A stretch of DNA of 23,361 nt, from the NCBI GenBank assembly GCA_964618855.1, contig CAZUCD010000053.1, positions 1 through 23,361 on the forward strand, given 5' to 3'. A program made the translations under genes and the position numbers. The stretch's first letter is position 1, and the number at the start of each line of letters is the position of its first letter. The DNA is from CAZUCD01 sp964618855. Its GTDB lineage: Bacteria; Sumerlaeota; Sumerlaeia; SLMS01; JANRJK01. This document shows positions 15,367-21,781 of the stretch, piece by piece. The notes beneath the pieces were generated by a model. The model was not told the DNA's origin, searched no databases, and saw nothing but the letters and a program-made list of their open reading frames with translations.

Positions 15367-16306
15367 TCGCCGCGGCGTTGCGGCGCAACTCCCCAAGGAA
15401 TGGCAGGCCGACGATGCCGAGGCCGAAGTACCCCGTCAACGTGTAGACGACGCCCGCGGCGAGCAGCCTCGCTGGGTCCTCGGACAGCAGGACGGCGAGC
15501 GCGGCGTCGCGCGTCCCCGCCCCCGCGATCGTCACGGGGAGGAGTCCCGCGAACGTCGCGGCTGGCAGGGCGCCCGTGACGGCGGCCAGGCTCGGCTTCG
15601 AGCCGAATGCGGAGAGCAGCAGGTGGAGCTGCACGATGGAGAGGCCCCAGTTGACGGCGGACGCGCCCGCGCAGAGTGCGAGGTGCCGCGGGCTCCGCAC
15701 GAGGGCGGGGAGCGTCCCCGCGAGCGCTGAGAGCTTCCGGGCCAGGGGGCGATCGGAAGCGGCCGTGAACCGCTCGGCGAAGTGGAGAGCCGGGACGGCG
15801 AGAGCCGCCGCGAGCAGCGCCGCGCCCCCGACGCATGCCGCGGGTGGGCTGTGCGAGGCGATGCCCCCCGCGAGCCCGAGGGCGCCGAGGACCCCGACAT
15901 CGACGACGCGCTCCGACAGCGCGGATCCCATGGCGCTGGGCATGGGCGCGAGGTCGCGGATCGCCGCGGCCTTGAGGAACTCGCCGGCCTTGGCCGGGGT
16001 CAGCGTCCCGACGGGCCAAACGGCCAGGGTGATCCTGAGCGTGCGGGCGAATCCGGGATCGATGCCGAGCGCGCGGAGGACGGCAAGCCACCGGACCGCG
16101 TTCAGGAGTGGAAACAACAGGCAGAGGGCCGAGGATGCCGCGACGAGCCCTGCGTCGCCGGCGGACAGGGCGGCGCCGAGGGCCCGCCACTCCACGCGCC
16201 ACGCGAGCGCGGCGAGGATCAGCACGGTCATGCCTGCGAGGGCGGCGTGCCTCAGGATGCGCGGCGGCAACACGCCCCCCGTGCGCGGGTGGCGCCCCGA
16301 CTGCAT
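15344..16306 (-). CDS. UPF0104 / lysylphosphatidylglycerol synthase-like transmembrane (flippase-like) protein
   Basis: Integral membrane protein of the family that shares the transmembrane part of MprF (lysyl-PG synthase/flippase); small members lacking the synthase domain are annotated as flippase-like. The ATG at 16306 gives 320 aa; an upstream TTG would overlap the previous gene and is unlikely. Many hydrophobic segments are visible, from HAALAGMTVLILAALAWRV to AAGVVYTLTGYFGLGIVGLP. The family's central motif, LTPAKAGEFLKAAAIRDL followed by ALSERVVDVGVL, is clear, as is the late LLPVTIAGAGTRDAAL. Function in most bacteria is unproven; lipid transport is inferred from MprF. The gene begins 28 bases after the upstream gene's stop, and its 3' end overlaps the kinase start by about 23 bases, so the three are probably one transcript. 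Confidence 0.85.
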   Translation of the reverse strand: MQSGRHPRTGGVLPPRILRHAALAGMTVLILAALAWRVEWRALGAALSAGDAGLVAASSALCLLFPLLNAVRWLAVLRALGIDPGFARTLRITLAVWPVGTLTPAKAGEFLKAAAIRDLAPMPSAMGSALSERVVDVGVLGALGLAGGIASHSPPAACVGGAALLAAALAVPALHFAERFTAASDRPLARKLSALAGTLPALVRSPRHLALCAGASAVNWGLSIVQLHLLLSAFGSKPSLAAVTGALPAATFAGLLPVTIAGAGTRDAALAVLLSEDPARLLAAGVVYTLTGYFGLGIVGLPFLGELRRNAAANADAGPR

Positions 16307-16334
16307 GGCGGCGCCATCCGCCGCGGACCGCGCA

Positions 16335-17375
16335 CTAGACGCCCTTGCTGATGCCGGCAAAGAGCTGCTCGGCGATGGTGCTGAGGCGCGGCCGGTCCAG
16401 GAGCGCGGCGAGCCAGTGCTTCGGTATTCCCGAGAGCCCGTGGCGCGCCCCCAGGAGCGCGCCCGCGAGCGCGCCGGTCTTGTCGCTCTCTCCGCCGCGG
16501 CTCACGACGGAGCTGACGCCCTGCGCGAAGTTCCTCGCCTTGCAAAGCGCCCACACCGCGCACGCCATCGTGTGCGCGCAGTTCGGGGTGACGTTCAGGT
16601 CGTCGGAGGTCATGCGCTCGATGCGCTTGAGCGCGAGCGGCACGGCGTCGCGCTCCTCCTCGTAGGACCGCATCGGCGTGTCCATGGAGACCTGGCTGAA
16701 CTTCCCGGGCTCGTAGTCGAACACAATGGCCTTGAAGTCCGCCTCGCGACGCAGGGAGTCGAGGAATGCGCCAGCCACGGCAAGGCTCTCGTTGGTGAAC
16801 TGCCCGGAGACGCACTGCATGGCGAGGAAGTTGACGGCGATGGCGGCTTCGACGCACCTCGGGTCCCAGTGCGTGATGTGGACGATGGAGATGGTGTCGG
16901 CGATCATGTCCTTGAGGTCGCCGGCTCGGTAGAGCGCGGCGGGGATGGCGCGCGTGAGGCAGCCGTTCCCCGCGAAGGTCCCGCCGGACTCGTACCATGC
17001 CCGCCGGGCGACCTTCGGCCAGGCCTCCGGGTCCTCGTCCAGCCGCCGCAGGATGTCGGTCAGCTCGAACGTGAGCGTGTCGCGGTGGCGCTCTGCGATC
17101 TTCGTGAGGCGCATGGTGATGTCGAGCCCCTCGAATCCCTTGTCGGCGAGGAGGCTCTCGGCGGCGGCCAGCGCCTGCGCCGTGCTTGAGGTCCATTCCC
17201 CCGGGGAGAGGCGTCCCTTCCCGCCGCCGGACATTTCCTGGACGCCCTGCGGGTACTTCGCCTCGATCTGGTAGTGCGATTGGTGGCGATGCGGCGATCC
17301 CAGCGCGTCGCCGACCGCAAGGCCGAGGAAGCACCCCAGCACGCGGTCGCGCAGTTCCTCTGATCGCACAGGCAT
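16335..17375 (-). CDS. ADP-ribosylglycohydrolase-fold protein with altered metal-binding motifs
   Basis: The family (DraG/ARH) removes ADP-ribose from proteins using two Mg2+ ions. The ATG at 17375 follows GGGAGG by eight bases and gives 346 aa. The N-terminal RDRVLGCFLGLAVGDALGSP is the family hallmark, and ALAGALLGARHG near the C-terminus is also characteristic. The metal ligands are changed: the usual TDDT is TSST (62-65), replacing both acidic residues with serine, and the usual GGDTDT is GGESDK (294-299), keeping only one Asp. The codons are unambiguous and the frame is intact, so this is not a sequencing frameshift. It may be a non-catalytic ADP-ribose-binding protein or use other chemistry. 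It heads a cluster with the UPF0104 protein and the histidine kinase. A longer frame reading upstream through rsgA in antisense is spurious. Confidence 0.88.
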   Translation of the reverse strand: MPVRSEELRDRVLGCFLGLAVGDALGSPHRHQSHYQIEAKYPQGVQEMSGGGKGRLSPGEWTSSTAQALAAAESLLADKGFEGLDITMRLTKIAERHRDTLTFELTDILRRLDEDPEAWPKVARRAWYESGGTFAGNGCLTRAIPAALYRAGDLKDMIADTISIVHITHWDPRCVEAAIAVNFLAMQCVSGQFTNESLAVAGAFLDSLRREADFKAIVFDYEPGKFSQVSMDTPMRSYEEERDAVPLALKRIERMTSDDLNVTPNCAHTMACAVWALCKARNFAQGVSSVVSRGGESDKTGALAGALLGARHGLSGIPKHWLAALLDRPRLSTIAEQLFAGISKGV

Positions 17376-17482
17376 GGCACGGCCTCCCGGGCGGCGTTCA
17401 CGTGGTCCTGAATGGTTGGGCCATAGGTGCCGCATCGCCCGCCGGGTTGCAAGGCGAGACGTCCGGCTGGCGCGGCGACTCC

Positions 17483-17511
17483 TTGACATGCGGCCCGCGC
17501 GGGGCACCTTC
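17483..17511 (+). promoter_or_regulatory. Possible rsgA promoter (-35 TTGACA)
   Basis: An exact TTGACA lies at 17483-17488. At 17-bp spacing the -10 position reads ACCTTC (17506-17511), a poor match. If used, transcription would start at or just inside the rsgA GTG at 17517, giving a near-leaderless mRNA; no Shine-Dalgarno is visible there. Confidence 0.3.
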
Positions 17512-17516
17512 GCTGC

Positions 17517-18554
17517 GTGCCGCTCTCGGACTATGGCCTCACGCAGGATTGGCTCGGCGCGTTCGCAGCACTGGGACGCCCGGACCTGGCGCCCGCGCGG
17601 GTGACGGCGGTGCATCGGGGCTGGGCAGACGTCGCCATGGAGGGCGGCGTGGATTGCGCGCGGATCCCGTCGCGCTTCCTCAAGGAGGAACAGGGCGGCC
17701 CGGGCCTGCCCGCGGTGGGGGACTGGGTGGCTGTGCGGCCGCGCACGGCGAGTTCCGATCCCGCGCTGGAGCGGATCCTTCCCCGAAGGACCGCGCTGAC
17801 CCGGAAGTCCGCGGGGAACGCGACGCGCCCGCAGGTGCTCGCCGCGAACATGGACATCGTCCTGGTGGCGATGGCGCTGGACGAGAACTACAACCTGAAC
17901 CGGCTGGAGCGGTACCTGCTGATCGCGAGGTCGAGCGGCGCCGATCCCGTGGTCGCGCTGACGAAGGCGGACATGGTGGACGACGCGAAGCAGCTCGCGC
18001 GGGAGGCCGAACTGTCCGCCGGCGGCGCGCCCATCGTCGTCGTCTCGGTTCCGGACCGTCTCGGCCTGCAGAAGCTGCGCCGCATCGTGAGGGGGCGCAC
18101 GGTCGCGATCGTGGGTTCCTCCGGGGTGGGGAAATCGACGCTGGTGAACGAGCTCTGCGGGGACGAGGTCATGGCGACGGCGGAGGTGCGCGAGTCGGAC
18201 GGGCGCGGGCGGCACACGACCTCGCACCGGCAGCTCATCGTGCTGCGCGGAGGGACGATCCTGATCGACAACCCGGGGACGCGCGAGGTTGCCGCATGGG
18301 ACGACGACGAGGCCGCCGTGGCGGACACGTTCGAGGACGTGCTCGCGCTGGCCGCCGAGTGCAGGTTCCGCGACTGCCGCCACGGTTCCGAGCCGGGTTG
18401 CGCGGTGCAGGATGCCATCGAGGGTGGGAAACTGGGCGCGGACCGGCTGGAGAACTGGCGGCGGCTGCACGGGGAGGTGCGGGGCATCCGCGCGGCGAAG
18501 ATCGAGGCGCGTCAGATCGCCGAGCGGCGCAACACGCGCAGGAAGAGGGGATGA
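17517..18554 (+). CDS. rsgA: Ribosome small-subunit biogenesis GTPase RsgA
   Basis: Circularly permuted GTPase that checks late maturation of the 30S subunit. The GTG start at 17517 gives 345 aa, close to the family norm. The N-terminal OB-fold domain (~25-105: RVTAVHRGWADVAM, VGDWVAV) is followed by the permuted G motifs: G4 TKAD, then G1 GSSGVGKST, then G3 DNPGTRE. A C-terminal zinc knuckle is present with the Cys-x4-Cys-x-His-x5-Cys pattern expected from CRFRDCRHGSEPGC. The C-terminal tail is basic (AERRNTRRKRG), as expected for rRNA contact. It is divergent from the ADP-ribosylglycohydrolase-like gene (141 bases apart) and convergent with xdhC, whose stop lies 15 bases beyond the rsgA stop. 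Confidence 0.96.
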   Translation: MPLSDYGLTQDWLGAFAALGRPDLAPARVTAVHRGWADVAMEGGVDCARIPSRFLKEEQGGPGLPAVGDWVAVRPRTASSDPALERILPRRTALTRKSAGNATRPQVLAANMDIVLVAMALDENYNLNRLERYLLIARSSGADPVVALTKADMVDDAKQLAREAELSAGGAPIVVVSVPDRLGLQKLRRIVRGRTVAIVGSSGVGKSTLVNELCGDEVMATAEVRESDGRGRHTTSHRQLIVLRGGTILIDNPGTREVAAWDDDEAAVADTFEDVLALAAECRFRDCRHGSEPGCAVQDAIEGGKLGADRLENWRRLHGEVRGIRAAKIEARQIAERRNTRRKRG

Positions 18555-18569
18555 CGAAGGCGGGGGAAC

Positions 18570-19361
18570 TCAGCCCCCCGCGCCAAGCGCATCCATCGCG
18601 GTGGGGACGGCTCCGTTGCGCATCGCAACGAGCTGTGCCGCCACGGCGATCGCTATCTCGCGCGGGGTCTTTCCCCCAATCGGGAGTCCGATTGGTGAGG
18701 TGAGCCTCGCGGTGAGGGAGGGTGCCATCCTGGCGATGGCGCGGCGACGCTTCGTGTCGCTTCCGATCAGCCCGACGTAGTCGAGCGGCGCCTGCAGCAG
18801 CACTTCGAGCAATCTGAAGTCGAGGTCGTGGTCGTGCGTCAGCACGAGCGCCCATCCGCGCCCGATGGTGCGCGCGTGCGCGACGGGGTCGGAGAGGACT
18901 CGGATGCAGTGGGGAAAGCGCTCCGGCGTGTTCCAGTCGGGGCGCTCGTCCACGATGGTGATGGCGAAGTCGAGCCCGCGGACCACGTCGGCGATCTCCC
19001 GGGCGACGTGCCCGGCCCCGTAGAGGATGAGGGGCACGGCGGGGCGCAGCACCTCGAAGAGCACGCGGACCGTCCCGCCGCAGCACTGGTGAACCTGCGG
19101 GCACAGGCGGTAGCGCTCCGTGCCGACGCCCGGGACGTCCTCGCCAGCCTCCGCGTCGGCGAGGAGGTCGAGGGCGCGCCGGCGAGCCTCGGCCTCGAGG
19201 TTTCCCCCGCCAATGGAGCCCGCGATCGAGTCGTCGGGCGCGACGACCATCTTCGCGCCGGCGTCGCGCGGTGCCGAGCCATGAACCTCGAGCACCGTGA
19301 CGAGGCACACCGCCCGGTGGCGGCGCAGCATGTCTGAAAGTTCGTCAACCCATGCGGTCAT
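18570..19361 (-). CDS. xdhC: XdhC/CoxI-family molybdoenzyme maturation protein
   Basis: XdhC-family proteins bind the molybdenum cofactor, promote its sulfuration and insert it into xanthine dehydrogenase or related hydroxylases. The ATG at 19361 (MTAWVDELSDMLRRH) gives 263 aa; no strong Shine-Dalgarno is seen. The N-terminal CoxI domain contains VTVLEVHGSAPRDAGAKMVV, IAGSIGGGNLEAEA and QVHQCCGGTV. The C-terminal Rossmann-type domain has LYGAGHVAREIADV, ITIVDERPDW and DYVGLIGSDTKRRR, followed by SPIGLPIGGKTPREIAIAV. No molybdenum hydroxylase gene is nearby; the upstream same-strand neighbour, 43 bases away, is a pseudopilin. The symbol reflects the family; a CoxI- or PaoD-like role for another enzyme is equally possible. 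Confidence 0.92.
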   Translation of the reverse strand: MTAWVDELSDMLRRHRAVCLVTVLEVHGSAPRDAGAKMVVAPDDSIAGSIGGGNLEAEARRRALDLLADAEAGEDVPGVGTERYRLCPQVHQCCGGTVRVLFEVLRPAVPLILYGAGHVAREIADVVRGLDFAITIVDERPDWNTPERFPHCIRVLSDPVAHARTIGRGWALVLTHDHDLDFRLLEVLLQAPLDYVGLIGSDTKRRRAIARMAPSLTARLTSPIGLPIGGKTPREIAIAVAAQLVAMRNGAVPTAMDALGAGG

Positions 19362-19404
19362 GCGGCAAGACTGACGCACGAACGCGCGGTGGTGCAAGCG
19401 GGGC

Positions 19405-20067
19405 TCAATTGTTCGCGGAGAAGGCCTGCCGGGTCGGGGCGGGGGCGGCGAGCTGTATCGCACGCCGCTCGCGCGTCTTCTGCGAGACCCAGATGTTGCC
19501 GGAGCTGACCGTCCCGTTCGTCGGGTCGTACTGCACGAGGAAGTCCCCAATATTGCGGTCCGGGCCGATGGACATCTGCGCGTACGCGCCGAAGTTGTCC
19601 TCGAACGTCGGGCCCGCATAAAGTCCTGTCGGTCCCGAGATCGTGCCGTTGTTCACGACGTCGAGGATGAACCGCCCCGTCTTGATGTCGTGGTAGGTGT
19701 ACATGCGCGCGTCCGCCTGGATGCGCTGGTCGGAACCAAACGGATCGATCAGGTCGAACTGGCTGATGTAGGCGACCGGCGTGGAAATCCACGGGCCCAG
19801 CGTGCCGTAGATCGGCTGCAGCGGGGAGCCCTGCCCCTCGTAGAGGTCGAAGTACGGCGCGTCCCCCCACGTCATGCGGGGATAGACATTGTGGTCCACG
19901 GAGTAGGCCTCGATCGCGGTCTGGTACGAGTTCAGGTCCGCCAGCGCCCGGGACATCTTGGACCGGGTCTGGGCCTCCAGGAAGTTGGGGACCGCGATGG
20001 CTGCGAGGATGGCGATGATGGCGACGACGATGAGAAGCTCGATCAGGGTGAATGCGCGTGACTTCAT
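19405..20067 (-). CDS. Type II secretion / type IV pilus-like pseudopilin (GspG-like N-terminus)
   Basis: Exported pilin-like protein. The ATG at 20067 has GGAG eight bases upstream, and its first bases overlap the upstream gene's stop (ATGA), so translation is coupled. It is 220 aa. The leader MKSRA is followed by the prepilin peptidase site and the helix FTLIELLIVVAIIAILAAIA, with the conserved Glu five residues after the cleavage point. VPNFLEAQTRSKMSRALADL continues the helix. The globular part (about residues 45-220) is Tyr/Asp/Gly-rich, with an IDPFGSDQRI segment that resembles the GspG C-terminal region. No secretion ATPase, inner-membrane platform, secretin or prepilin peptidase is in the window. 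Single pseudopilin genes of this kind are often dispersed and numerous in Planctomycetota-like genomes (established in outline; count here unknown). Confidence 0.88.
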   Translation of the reverse strand: MKSRAFTLIELLIVVAIIAILAAIAVPNFLEAQTRSKMSRALADLNSYQTAIEAYSVDHNVYPRMTWGDAPYFDLYEGQGSPLQPIYGTLGPWISTPVAYISQFDLIDPFGSDQRIQADARMYTYHDIKTGRFILDVVNNGTISGPTGLYAGPTFEDNFGAYAQMSIGPDRNIGDFLVQYDPTNGTVSSGNIWVSQKTRERRAIQLAAPAPTRQAFSANN

Positions 20068-21056
20068 GTGGCGTACTCCACGTGGAATTCGTTCCGGAAA
20101 GGAAAGTGGTTCCCGGATTCAGGACGCACGAACGGCTCGGACCTTCCCGGATAGGTCAAAGTTTCCTGGTTTCGCTGCCGAATCTCCCCCTCCAACACGA
20201 CGTGATGGACGAGGCTGGTCTCCGGATCGACGTACACGTCCCCGATGGCCTCCACCCTGCGCTCGATGAGCTTGAACTCGGTGGAGTACTTCGGGTTCGT
20301 GCTCTTGTTCAGCACGAGGTCCCTGATGATGGAGGTGCCGCGGATGCTGCACCGTGCGAACGACCTGCCCTCGCGTTCGGCCATCCCCTCGAAGCGGATG
20401 TCCTGCCGGAACTCATAGGCGGCACCGGGCATGCCGGGGAATGTCCCGGCGAATTGCCGCTTCCATGAATCACCGGGGTTCACGGTCGCGGTGGTTGTGA
20501 GGCGATTGGGCTCCATCACCGTCGTGAGGAGCGCGGTCATGAGGGCGCCGCCGTCAAGTTGCTGCCCGTCCGGGGGCGTGATGGCCTCGAGGTTCCCCCG
20601 CTCTCCGATGGCGATGGTGACGGTCTTCTCCATCAGCGGATTGGGCGGCAGGGCGGCGGCGGGAACCTCGACGCCCCCAGGGCCGTATGCCTTTTGCGCG
20701 ACGAGGCGCCCTGCGAGCCGGATGTGCTCGCCCGCGCTGTTGGACTCGACGCGTTGGACGACGGTGTTCTCGCCGCCCGGGTTCATGCGGCCGTCGTAGA
20801 AGTTGTAGATCGTGGCGGTCAGGCGGTACTCGGGAATCTCCGCGGCCGGGAGCTTCCGCAGGGAAACGGGAGACGTTCCCGACCGGACGGCGCCCTCCCA
20901 GAGAACCTCGCCCCTGCGGGCTTCGAGTTCAGTGATGCTGCTGCGATGTCGGCTGTAGGCAAATCCACCGAAGGCCGTGGCTGCGACGAGCACGAGCACG
21001 GCGACCTTTGCGGCGACGCCCCGGCGCGGCGGGGATTTTGGCTTCGGACTGTTCAT
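20064..21056 (-). CDS. Membrane-anchored extracytoplasmic protein of unknown function, coupled to a pseudopilin
   Basis: The ATG at 21056 (MNSPKPKSPPRR) follows a GGAG seven bases upstream and gives 330 aa; an in-frame TTG 30 bases earlier lacks support. One N-terminal hydrophobic segment (VAAKVAVLVLVAATAFGGFAY) after a basic start indicates a signal anchor or signal peptide, with the rest outside the cytoplasm. The remainder alternates short beta-strand-like stretches (YRLTATIYNFYDG, KTVTIAIGERGNLEAI, TATVNPGDSWKRQFAGTF, SIIRDLVLNKS, YVDPETSLVHHVVLEGEI). The 'NPGDSW' followed by strands weakly recalls DUF6263-like bacterial lipoproteins; I do not assign a family. Its TGA overlaps the pseudopilin ATG (ATGA), suggesting that the two products act in the same envelope process. 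A putative promoter overlapping an inverted repeat lies just upstream. Confidence 0.8.
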   Translation of the reverse strand: MNSPKPKSPPRRGVAAKVAVLVLVAATAFGGFAYSRHRSSITELEARRGEVLWEGAVRSGTSPVSLRKLPAAEIPEYRLTATIYNFYDGRMNPGGENTVVQRVESNSAGEHIRLAGRLVAQKAYGPGGVEVPAAALPPNPLMEKTVTIAIGERGNLEAITPPDGQQLDGGALMTALLTTVMEPNRLTTTATVNPGDSWKRQFAGTFPGMPGAAYEFRQDIRFEGMAEREGRSFARCSIRGTSIIRDLVLNKSTNPKYSTEFKLIERRVEAIGDVYVDPETSLVHHVVLEGEIRQRNQETLTYPGRSEPFVRPESGNHFPFRNEFHVEYAT

Positions 21057-21084
21057 GCGCGCACTCCGGATGGAGACATGGGCC

Positions 21085-21123
21085 AAGTGCTAAAAAATAC
21101 GCACTTCGTCCCGCCACCTTCAA
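21085..21123 (-). promoter_or_regulatory. Putative promoter with overlapping inverted repeat, for the anchored protein-pseudopilin operon
   Basis: On the minus strand, TTGAAG (21123-21118) and TATTTT (21099-21094) are separated by 18 bases, each matching four of six consensus positions. The -10 lies in the spacer of a perfect 6-bp inverted repeat, AAGTGC at 21085-21090 and GCACTT at 21101-21106, an arrangement typical of a repressor site. Confidence 0.4.
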
Positions 21124-21147
21124 CGAGGGGTCGATTTTTTCTTGGGG

Positions 21148-21261
21148 GAGCCTGCGCAGGCTGGGCAGTTGGCGATGGCGTTCTGATGCCCGGGAGCTGC
21201 ATCCGACCCGCGCCCCCCCTCTCGCCTTGCCCGCAGGGTCGCGTGGTTTGAGCCTGCGCAG
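21148..21261. promoter_or_regulatory. Palindrome and repeated half upstream of purE
   Basis: A perfect 14-bp palindrome, AGCCTGCGCAGGCT, lies at 21149-21162. Its 12-base portion GAGCCTGCGCAG (21148-21159) recurs exactly at 21250-21261, directly before the purE Shine-Dalgarno. This could be a pair of regulator sites or a small structured RNA leader; no matching regulator is in the window. Confidence 0.35.
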
Positions 21262-21277
21262 CATCGGAGGAAACGAC

Positions 21278-21775
21278 GTGCCTGAGCTCCCGATTGTCGG
21301 AGTGGTCATGGGCTCGCGGAGCGACTGGGAGACGATGTCGCACGCGGCGGAGGTGCTTGCGGGCCTCGGGATCGCGCACGAGGTGCGCGTGGTGTCCGCG
21401 CACAGGACACCGGACTTGCTGTTCGAGTATGCCGCGACGGCGGAGGGGCGGGGGATCGAGGTGATCATCGCGGGGGCTGGTGGGGCGGCGCACCTGCCGG
21501 GGATGCTCGCGGCGAAGACGCTGGTGCCGGTGCTGGGCGTGCCGGTTCCTTCGCGAGCGCTGAACGGGATGGATTCGCTGCTGTCGATCGTCCAGATGCC
21601 CGCGGGCGTGCCGGTCGCGACGTTTGCGATTGGGACCGCGGGTGCGGCGAACGCGGCGCTGCACGCGGCGGCGATCGTCGCAAGGACGCGTCCCGCGGTG
21701 GCCGAGGCACTGCGCACCAGGCGCGAGGGCCAGACGCGGGATGTCCTCGACCACCCAGACCCGCGGGAGCCCTAG
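21278..21775 (+). CDS. purE: N5-carboxyaminoimidazole ribonucleotide mutase PurE (class I)
   Basis: Converts N5-CAIR to CAIR in purine synthesis, acting after PurK. The GTG start at 21278 has GGAGG seven bases upstream and gives 165 aa, the usual length. Motifs include GVVMGSRSDWETM at the nucleotide site, VVSAHRTPD with the catalytic His42, and IAGAGGAAHLPGM. LGVPVPSRALNGMDSLLSIV and MPAGVPVATFAIG complete the fold. The presence of purK next door confirms the class I (bacterial two-step) route. The frame stays open upstream to about 21008, but the extension overlaps the promoter region of the divergent gene and has no family match. purK starts six bases after the purE stop. Confidence 0.97.
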   Translation: MPELPIVGVVMGSRSDWETMSHAAEVLAGLGIAHEVRVVSAHRTPDLLFEYAATAEGRGIEVIIAGAGGAAHLPGMLAAKTLVPVLGVPVPSRALNGMDSLLSIVQMPAGVPVATFAIGTAGAANAALHAAAIVARTRPAVAEALRTRREGQTRDVLDHPDPREP

Positions 21776-21781
21776 CCCGAC

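Noticed and set aside
13942..15579. 545-codon plus-strand frame over the histidine kinase
   Set aside because: Antisense to a kinase with intact H, N and G2 boxes. The translation shows no domain and is a high-GC shadow frame.
16335..18470. One 711-aa protein joining the ADP-ribosylglycohydrolase-like domain to a long N-terminal part
   Set aside because: The extra part is antisense to rsgA, which has all GTPase motifs. A good Shine-Dalgarno and the family's usual N-terminus place the start at 17375.
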